This document shows positions 59,110 to 64,000 of a DNA stretch of 64,000 nucleotides, in pieces. Source of the stretch: Verrucomicrobiota bacterium (lineage in GTDB: Bacteria; Chlamydiota; Chlamydiia; Chlamydiales; SM23-39); contig JAGWZL010000008.1 in NCBI GenBank assembly GCA_018968815.1, positions 1 to 64,000 on the forward strand, given 5' to 3'. Position 1 is the first letter of the stretch. Every line of letters starts with the position of its first letter. A program made the translations under genes and the position numbers. Below the pieces are notes generated by a model. The model was not told where the DNA came from, did not search any database, and saw only the letters and a program-made list of their open reading frames with translations.

Positions 59110-59853
59110 TCATTTGCCTGTCGTTTCCGGGTTGTGTTGTTCAGTAGGGCATTGAAGTAACAGGTGTTGCTGTCTCTGGGCGTCACAGATCTGTTGTGTC
59201 AGTTCGGCGAGGCGTTCCCAGGCGTCAGTTAACTGTTGTTGCTGGGTGGCGATGACGCTCTTGGCGCAAGCTAACTGATGTATCAGGGTGGCCCAGTCGG
59301 TTTGAGTTGGACCTAACTGTTGTTTCAGGTTGGTGATGGCGTGCCGGGCGCGAGTTAACTCTCGTTCCAGTTTGGCGCAGTCGTTCTGGGCGTGAGTTAA
59401 CTCTCGTTCCATGTGGGCGCTCTCGTTCCGGGCTTGAAATAACTCTTGTGCCAGGTGGGCGCTCTCGTTCCGGGCTTGAAATAACTCTTGTGCCAGGTTG
59501 AGCAGGGCGCTCTGGGCTTCAATTAACTGTTGTGCCAGGTTGACGCTGGCGTTCTGGGCTTCAAGGAGCTGTTGTTGCATGCGCTCGGCTATCTCGATCA
59601 GGCGATGGCGGTCTGAGGTTACGCTACTTGGGTCTTGAAGTAACGCTAGTAGCAGAGTTGCGTCGTCCCTTGGGCCTGTAAGGACGGCACTTCGTCCTCG
59701 TGGAGTGTTGTCATCTGAGACACGCCAATCTTTGGGATATGGCTCGTGTTGAGTTATTTGTCTAACCTGTGAAGTGCTGTCACCTGATGTTGAGGTCGGC
59801 TCCGGGGGACATGGATTGTATACAATTGCTGGGCCAATTCCTGATATAGCCAT
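59110..59853 (-). CDS. coiled-coil repeat protein, paralogue 2
   Basis: 247 residues. It begins MAISGIGPAIVYNPCPPEPT, as in paralogue 1. The repeat region (about 90-230) is a run of 14-residue units: LAQELFQARNESAH is present twice in a row, followed by related MERELTHAQNDCAK and LERELTRARHAITN. At DNA level the units are 42-bp direct repeats. The C-terminus differs from the other two and ends NPETTGK. No signal peptide. It is expected to be a long rod-like helix or coiled-coil oligomer. Confidence 0.65.
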   Translation of the reverse strand: MAISGIGPAIVYNPCPPEPTSTSGDSTSQVRQITQHEPYPKDWRVSDDNTPRGRSAVLTGPRDDATLLLALLQDPSSVTSDRHRLIEIAERMQQQLLEAQNASVNLAQQLIEAQSALLNLAQELFQARNESAHLAQELFQARNESAHMERELTHAQNDCAKLERELTRARHAITNLKQQLGPTQTDWATLIHQLACAKSVIATQQQQLTDAWERLAELTQQICDAQRQQHLLLQCPTEQHNPETTGK

Positions 59854-60155
59854 AATGCCCGAATCTTATACACCTGCGTATGATTTTTGGGGAAGTGTTT
59901 TTTGTGTTCATGGCTTCTATTTTAGTGGCGTCGCTTGAAAAACTGGATTTCTCGTTCGTGGTGTTCGGCGGCCTCTAGAGAGCGGAATGTCCCGAGGTTT
60001 CTCCGTTTGCCTGTTTTGGGGCGGACAGTTCTGCGGCAAATTCTTGAACTGGCTCGAGCTTGGTGATGGCACAACCCATGGAGGGAATGATTCGAAAGCC
60101 CCCAGATGCTGTTCCGAGGCCCATCGATGGGGGAGATGCACATGGGAAGGATCAC
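59854..60155 (-). pseudogene. chimeric remnant of pit and the 51-residue gene
   Basis: The upstream block of paralogue 2 (59854-59935) is followed by the tail of the 51-residue gene (PKTGKRRNLGTFRSLEAAEHHEREIQFFKRRH, stop at 59922-59924). This is joined directly to internal pieces of the pit gene: about 60020-60115 matches the part of pit near 61525-61622, and about 60120-60155 matches a part near 61868-61905. Pieces between these are missing. The mosaic is what unequal recombination would leave when the coiled-coil gene and its neighbours were duplicated. It is non-functional. Confidence 0.8.
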
Positions 60156-60157
60156 CT

Positions 60158-61084
60158 TTAAGAAGCTAGATCTGCGCTGAGTCCCCGATTCGAGCAGGCG
60201 GTGTCCTGGAACGGGGGGTGGTTTTGAGGTGGCTGGTCGTTGGGCTGAGGAACATTGTGGTGATCCCTATTTTGCAAAACGCAGTCGCTCTCCGGTTGCG
60301 ATGTGGGATGATCACACTTGGCCTGATTTAGTTCCTCTCGCAGGGTTGTGCATTCGGCCTGCAATGCTTTTATTATGCCAACGCAGCGCTCGAGCTCTTG
60401 TTGCTGCTGCGTGGCGATCTTTGCGTAGTCACGTGCCTTTTCTTCCCAAGTTGTGCATGCGTTATGGGATGTGCATAACGCTTCTCCCGGGGCGGTGCTG
60501 CGTATCTGGGCGTCACGGTACTGTTGTGCCGGGTTCTCGATGACTCTCTGGGCGCCCAAGATCTGTTGTGTCTGGTCGGCGAGAAGTCTCCGGGCTTCAG
60601 TTAACTGTTGTCGCAGGTTGGCGTTGGCGTGCTGGGCGCCAGTTAACCGTTGTTTCCGGTTGTCGATGTCGTTCTGGGCGCGACGTAACTCTTGTGCCAG
60701 GTAGGCGCCGGTGTTCCGGGCTTCAAATAACTCTTGTGCCAGGTTGGCGTGGTCGCTCCGGGCTTCAAATAACCCTTGTGCCAGGTAGGCGCCGGCGTTC
60801 CGGGCTTCAAATAACTCTTGTACCAGGTTGGCGCGGTCCCTCTGTGCTTGCATTAACTGTTGTTCCAGGTTGGCGCGGTCGCTCTGGGCTTGCATTAACT
60901 GTTGTTCCAGGTTGGCGCGGTCGCTCTGGGCTTTGTCGTCACCTAAGGCATTCCAACTTTTGGCACATGGATTGTTTGTAGTTACGTGTCCAACCTGTGA
61001 AGTGCCGTCATCTGGTGTTGAGATCGGCCCCGAGGGACATGGATCGCATACACTTCGTGGTCCAGTTCTTGATATAGCAGCCAT
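60158..61084 (-). CDS. coiled-coil repeat protein, paralogue 3
   Basis: 308 residues. The N-terminus MAAISRTGPRSVCDPCPSGP is diverged but alignable with the other two. The repeat array (about 53-150) has the unit AQSDRANLEQQLMQ twice, then related AQRDRANLVQELFE, ARNAGAYLAQGLFE, ARSDHANLAQELFE and ARNTGAYLAQELRR. Each unit is 42 bp at DNA level. A less regular coiled coil follows to about 250, then a Pro/Asn/His-rich tail. It is the copy closest to pit and the intact 51-residue gene, so it may be the ancestral position. Confidence 0.65.
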   Translation of the reverse strand: MAAISRTGPRSVCDPCPSGPISTPDDGTSQVGHVTTNNPCAKSWNALGDDKAQSDRANLEQQLMQAQSDRANLEQQLMQAQRDRANLVQELFEARNAGAYLAQGLFEARSDHANLAQELFEARNTGAYLAQELRRAQNDIDNRKQRLTGAQHANANLRQQLTEARRLLADQTQQILGAQRVIENPAQQYRDAQIRSTAPGEALCTSHNACTTWEEKARDYAKIATQQQQELERCVGIIKALQAECTTLREELNQAKCDHPTSQPESDCVLQNRDHHNVPQPNDQPPQNHPPFQDTACSNRGLSADLAS

Positions 61085-61152
61085 AATGCCCGAATCTTAT
61101 ACACCTGCGTATGATTTTTGGGGAAGTGTTTTTTGTGTTCATGGCTTCTATG

Positions 61153-61308
61153 TTAGTGGCGGCGCTTGAAAAACTGGATTTCCCGTTCGTGGTGTTTGGC
61201 GGCCTCTAGGGAGCGGAATGTCCCGAGGTTTCTCCGTTTGCCTGTTTTGGGATTGATTTTGCGGGAGTACAGTCGATACTCGCCTGAGGGTAATTTGCGT
61301 ATCACCAT
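61153..61308 (-). CDS. 51-residue basic protein
   Basis: From ATG 61308, starting seven bases inside the end of pit. The sequence MVIRKLPSGEYRLYSRKINP continues with KTGKRRNLGTFRSLEAAKHHEREIQFFKRRH. It looks like a small beta-strand/helix DNA- or RNA-binding module: a three-strand sheet with K/R followed by one helix. Similar short proteins with the RKLPSGEYRLYSRK start are widespread as far as I recall; no function is known to me. Its 3' part is repeated as debris in front of paralogues 1 and 2, while this copy is intact. Co-transcription with pit is likely. Confidence 0.7.
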   Translation of the reverse strand: MVIRKLPSGEYRLYSRKINPKTGKRRNLGTFRSLEAAKHHEREIQFFKRRH

Positions 61309-62309
61309 AGGCTTCCTATCCAAGCGCTCATGAAGTAAACGAGAGCGCCCACGATGCCGGCTCCGGGCAGGGTGAGCACCCAAGTGTACAGAAATTTTTG
61401 CGGCACTTTCCAGCTGACTGCTTGGAGGCTTTTGGCGGTGCCCACGCCTGTGATGCTGCCTGCGATCATTTGGGTCGAGCTGACTGGGATGCCGAGGAAG
61501 CTGGCGGTGAGAATGACGGCGGAGGCGGACAGTTCTGCGGCAAAACCTTGAACTGGCTCGAGCTTGGTGATGGCAAAACCCATGGAGCGAATGATGCGAA
61601 AGCCTCCAGAGGCTGTTCCGAGGCCCATGACTACTGCGCACGTTAGGATGACCCAAAGAGGGATATGAGGCGTGTGTAAATATCCTCCTGCAAAAAGACC
61701 TAATGTGATGATCCCCATGCTTTTTTGTGCATCGTTGAGTCCGTGGGAAAGGGCTACGAAACAGGCGGATCCGATCTGCAAATGGCGAAAGATCCCTTCG
61801 CCGTGGCCGGCTTGGCGTTGATTGAGGTAATAATAGAGTCCTTTCATCAGGCCGTAGGCGATGAGGAAGCCGACGATGGGGGAGATGAACATGGGAAGGA
61901 TCACTTTGTAGATGACTCCCGACCAAATGACTGTTGTGGCTCCTTCGTGGACCCATGCAGCGCCGATCAGTCCTCCGATGAGCGCGTAGGAAGAGCTGCT
62001 GGGAATCCCGTAATACCAGGTGAGAAAGTTCCAAAAAATGGCGCCAATGAGCGCAGATAAAATCGCAAGCTGGCTGGCTTCTTGGGCTTGCACAAGTCCT
62101 GTAGCGATGGTTTCAGCCACTCCGCTGATTTGGGTGGCGCCGATGAAGTTGAGCACCCCTGCCATGACGATCGCGGAAATGGGGGCGAGCACGCCTGTTG
62201 CGATCACTGTCGAAACCACATTGGCTGCATCGTGAAAGCCATTGGTATAGTCGAACAGGAGTCCCAAAAGAACGATCAAAATGATGAATATTTCCACGAA
62301 TCTCACCAT
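61302..62309 (-). CDS. pit: Pit-family phosphate transporter
   Basis: 335 residues with about ten membrane helices. It takes up inorganic phosphate, possibly as metal-phosphate, using H+ or Na+. The two inverted family signatures are LFDYTNGFHDAANVVSTVIATG (GxxDxxN) with IFWNFLTWYYGIPSSSSYALIGGLIG, and ALSHGLNDAQKSMGIITL with LGIPVSSTQMIAGSITGVG. Length is normal for the short Pit type. Internal pieces of this gene are repeated in the chimeric remnant at 59854-60155. PhoU-like DUF47 partner is not seen beside it. Confidence 0.94.
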   Translation of the reverse strand: MVRFVEIFIILIVLLGLLFDYTNGFHDAANVVSTVIATGVLAPISAIVMAGVLNFIGATQISGVAETIATGLVQAQEASQLAILSALIGAIFWNFLTWYYGIPSSSSYALIGGLIGAAWVHEGATTVIWSGVIYKVILPMFISPIVGFLIAYGLMKGLYYYLNQRQAGHGEGIFRHLQIGSACFVALSHGLNDAQKSMGIITLGLFAGGYLHTPHIPLWVILTCAVVMGLGTASGGFRIIRSMGFAITKLEPVQGFAAELSASAVILTASFLGIPVSSTQMIAGSITGVGTAKSLQAVSWKVPQKFLYTWVLTLPGAGIVGALVYFMSAWIGSLW

Positions 62310-62362
62310 TGCATGAAAAGGGGATTTTTGGCATCATCGACTCTTTAAAAAAGGAGGAAAGT

Positions 62363-62923
62363 ATGGCAAAATGGTTCACTTTTTTATGGACAATTCTGCT
62401 CCCGACTTTCCTGTTAGCGGAACAGGAGAATCCAGTGAAGCAATCTCAAGTCGTTGTTTTTGAAACGAGTATGGGTACTTTTGAAATTACCTTGAAGCCT
62501 GAGGCAGCGCCGAAGGCGTGTGAAAATTTTGTAGGTCTCGTGAAAAAAGGGTATTATGATGGTTTGATTTTCCATCGTGTGATTCGGAACTTTATGATTC
62601 AGGGGGGAGATCCGACGGCAACGGGTGCTGGGGGAGCGTCTCTTTGGGGCAAAGAGTTTGCGGATGAGTGCAAAACGGATGTGAAGTTCGATAAGGTGGG
62701 GATTCTTGCCATGGCGAACCGGGGGCCGAATACGAATGGGAGTCAATTTTTCATTACAACGGCGCTGACTCCATGGTTGCACATGAAGCACACGATTTTT
62801 GGAGAGGTCACTTCTGGATACGACGTCGTCAAAAAGATCGAAGGGGTGCCGACTGCTCCTGGAGATCGCCCTCTTCAACCGATCAAAATCCAAAAAGCGT
62901 ATGTGGTAAATCGTACCCAATAG
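62363..62923 (+). CDS. periplasmic cyclophilin-type peptidyl-prolyl isomerase
   Basis: 186 residues from ATG 62363, with AGGAGG seven bases upstream. The signal peptide MAKWFTFLWTILLPTFLLAE suggests export. The cyclophilin fold is clear: VVFETSMGTFEITLKPEAAPKACENFVGLVKKGYYDGLIFHRVIRNFMIQGGDPTATGAGGASLWGKEF, and the active-site stretch ILAMANRGPNTNGSQFFITTALTPWLHMKHTIFGEV. Arg in FHRV and the F/Q/N-Q-F-F-I-T positions are conserved. It would assist proline isomerisation of exported proteins. It is divergent from pit. Confidence 0.94.
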   Translation: MAKWFTFLWTILLPTFLLAEQENPVKQSQVVVFETSMGTFEITLKPEAAPKACENFVGLVKKGYYDGLIFHRVIRNFMIQGGDPTATGAGGASLWGKEFADECKTDVKFDKVGILAMANRGPNTNGSQFFITTALTPWLHMKHTIFGEVTSGYDVVKKIEGVPTAPGDRPLQPIKIQKAYVVNRTQ

Positions 62924-62951
62924 TGCGCGCAGCATATCTCTTACATGTCTC

Positions 62952-64000
62952 TTACATGTGATGGGTGATTAAGGCCCAAGAGAGGTGTGCTGCAAAAATG
63001 ATCGCAAGGCTCCAACACACTGGGTGCACATCTTTCCATTCTCCTCGCAGCCCTTTGAGTAGGGCGTAGGACACAAATCCAAACGCAAATCCGCGGTAGA
63101 TGCTAAATGCAATCGGAATGGTAAAAATCATGATGAAGGCAGGAATCGATTCGGTGATCGATTTCCATTTGATGTGTTTGATTTCCATGGTCATGAAAAT
63201 GCCGATGGCTAAAATGGCGGGAGTGGTTGCGAACGAGGGGATGGAGGCGATGAGGGGGTGAAAGAACAGGCCGATGAGACAAGAAAGGGCTGCAATGATG
63301 GCGGTCCACTTGTGTCGCCCGCCTGCTTTAATGCCAGCCGAAGATTCGAGAGCGAAGCAAAGCGTTCCTGTGCCTAGAAGACCTGCGAGAACCGATCCGA
63401 GGCCATCGGGTATGAGGATTTTGTCGATCTGTTTGATGTGCCCTTTGTCATCGAGTTTGTGGGCCAATTTGGAAAGGACTGTGAGCGATGCGCTTGTGTC
63501 GAAAAGGGCGATTAAGACGACCGTTAATAGGGTGCCGAACCATTCAAAATTCAGTAGAAAGTTCAATTTGAACCAGGTGGGAGACAAACTCGATGGAAGA
63601 GCTACTATGCCGTGAAATGGAGCGAGTCCAAACAGGAAGGCGGCGAGCCAGCTGGCTAAAATGGCCAACAGGAAGGCGCTGCGGATCTGAAAATAGTGGA
63701 GGATAAAAAACAGGATCAGACCGGACAACGCGATGGCGATGGGCACATTGAACACATGTTGGTGAGGGAAACCGAGGTCTTTGAGAGCCACGCAAATCAA
63801 GAAGAGGCCGATCCCAGCGATGGCCGCTGTTTTAATGGATAGGGGGAGATACAGGAGAATTTTTTGCCGCACTTTGAACAGGGTCAACAGAAAGATTGCG
63901 ATGCCGGCCCAAAAAACAATGCCTAAGGCGGTTTGCCAAGAGGCGCCTTGTTGCAAGATGACTGAATAGACGAGAAAAGGCCCGACGCTTAAGCCGGGGA
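62952..64000 (-). CDS. AzgA-type purine (adenine/guanine/hypoxanthine) permease, 5' end beyond the window
   Basis: The C-terminal part of an NCS2/AzgA transporter. The frame stays open to the window end (PGLSVGPFLVYSVILQQGAS followed by WQTALGIVFWAG), so the start lies past 64000 and an apparent start at 63956 is a TTG inside the gene. Motifs: LFDTSASLTVLSKLAHKLD, PDGLGSVLAGLLGTGTLCFALESSAGIKAGGRHKWTAIIAAL, and ATTPAILAIGIFMTMEI. These proteins import purine bases with H+. A purine importer suits a host-dependent bacterium. It converges with the cyclophilin gene, with 28 bp between. Confidence 0.9.
   Translation of the reverse strand, partial: PGLSVGPFLVYSVILQQGASWQTALGIVFWAGIAIFLLTLFKVRQKILLYLPLSIKTAAIAGIGLFLICVALKDLGFPHQHVFNVPIAIALSGLILFFILHYFQIRSAFLLAILASWLAAFLFGLAPFHGIVALPSSLSPTWFKLNFLLNFEWFGTLLTVVLIALFDTSASLTVLSKLAHKLDDKGHIKQIDKILIPDGLGSVLAGLLGTGTLCFALESSAGIKAGGRHKWTAIIAALSCLIGLFFHPLIASIPSFATTPAILAIGIFMTMEIKHIKWKSITESIPAFIMIFTIPIAFSIYRGFAFGFVSYALLKGLRGEWKDVHPVCWSLAIIFAAHLSWALITHHM

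Noticed and set aside
59380..60930. Evenly spaced 42-bp repeats that could suggest a CRISPR array
   Set aside because: Repeats are contiguous without unique spacers, stay in frame and encode 14-residue coiled-coil units.
62952..63956. Complete purine permease starting at 63956
   Set aside because: The apparent start is an internal TTG; the frame continues upstream to the window edge with sequence conserved in AzgA transporters.

Overview
The window looks like the chromosome of a chlamydia-related ('environmental') member of the Chlamydiota, an obligate intracellular bacterium. The main evidence is gene order. Blocks that sit together in Chlamydia trachomatis recur here: dcd, ruvB, a SpoIID-like gene, glgX and the type III chaperone slc1 (CT039-CT043 region); dnaA2 and yidC (CT250-CT251); and two CBS-domain membrane proteins, a NifS-like desulfurase and a PP2C phosphatase (CT256-CT259). 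Features that classical Chlamydia lack, as far as I know, point to an amoeba-associated relative: a near-complete classical menaquinone cluster, an AbiE toxin-antitoxin pair, a DUF4116 protein, a NADAR protein and many palindromic repeats. Species cannot be fixed from the sequence.

Layout. 1-3.0 kb: end of a palindromic repeat, tRNA-Leu(CAA) with terminator, a structured repeat family, an outer-membrane-like barrel, a DUF1566 protein and a deoC with an apparent secretion signal. 3.4-11 kb: a small membrane protein, AbiE, BrnQ, CsaA, then an envelope/saccharide group (barrel, beta-propeller, sugar-phosphate transferase, GalE). 11-24 kb: a coiled-coil protein, methyltransferase, hydrolase, sulfatase-type membrane enzyme, a 1032-residue effector-like protein, MazG, SRP RNA, SpoIID and RuvB. 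Large GC-rich palindromes lie between some of these. 24-38 kb: dcd, the CBS/NifS/PP2C/CAAX-protease/lipoprotein block, glgX, slc1, dnaA2 and yidC. 36.6-41 kb: a DUF4116 protein, a NADAR plus zinc-finger protein and a TPR protein.

41-49.7 kb: menaquinone genes menG-menF-menD and menH-menB-menA-menC-menE, all on the minus strand. A plus-strand prs (again with a signal-peptide-like N-terminus) and an orphan HTH antitoxin separate the two groups. Together they cover chorismate to menaquinone except the DHNA-CoA thioesterase. 49.8-56 kb: a tightly overlapping five-gene tripartite drug/efflux ABC system (YbhGFSR type plus outer-membrane factor). 56-64 kb: an internally duplicated sphingomyelin-synthase/PAP2-like membrane protein, a tail-anchored lipoprotein, three tandem paralogous coiled-coil proteins built from 14-residue repeats, a 51-residue basic protein, a Pit phosphate permease, a periplasmic cyclophilin and the 3' part of an AzgA-type purine permease.

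The strongest candidates for something undescribed are: (a) a family of 0.2-0.8 kb palindromes built from ordered mini-hairpins that show compensatory base changes between copies; (b) secretion-signal versions of DeoC and Prs, both supported by ribosome-binding sites; (c) the amplified coiled-coil locus with debris of its neighbours; and (d) the NADAR/zinc-finger protein next to a divergent DUF4116 protein.
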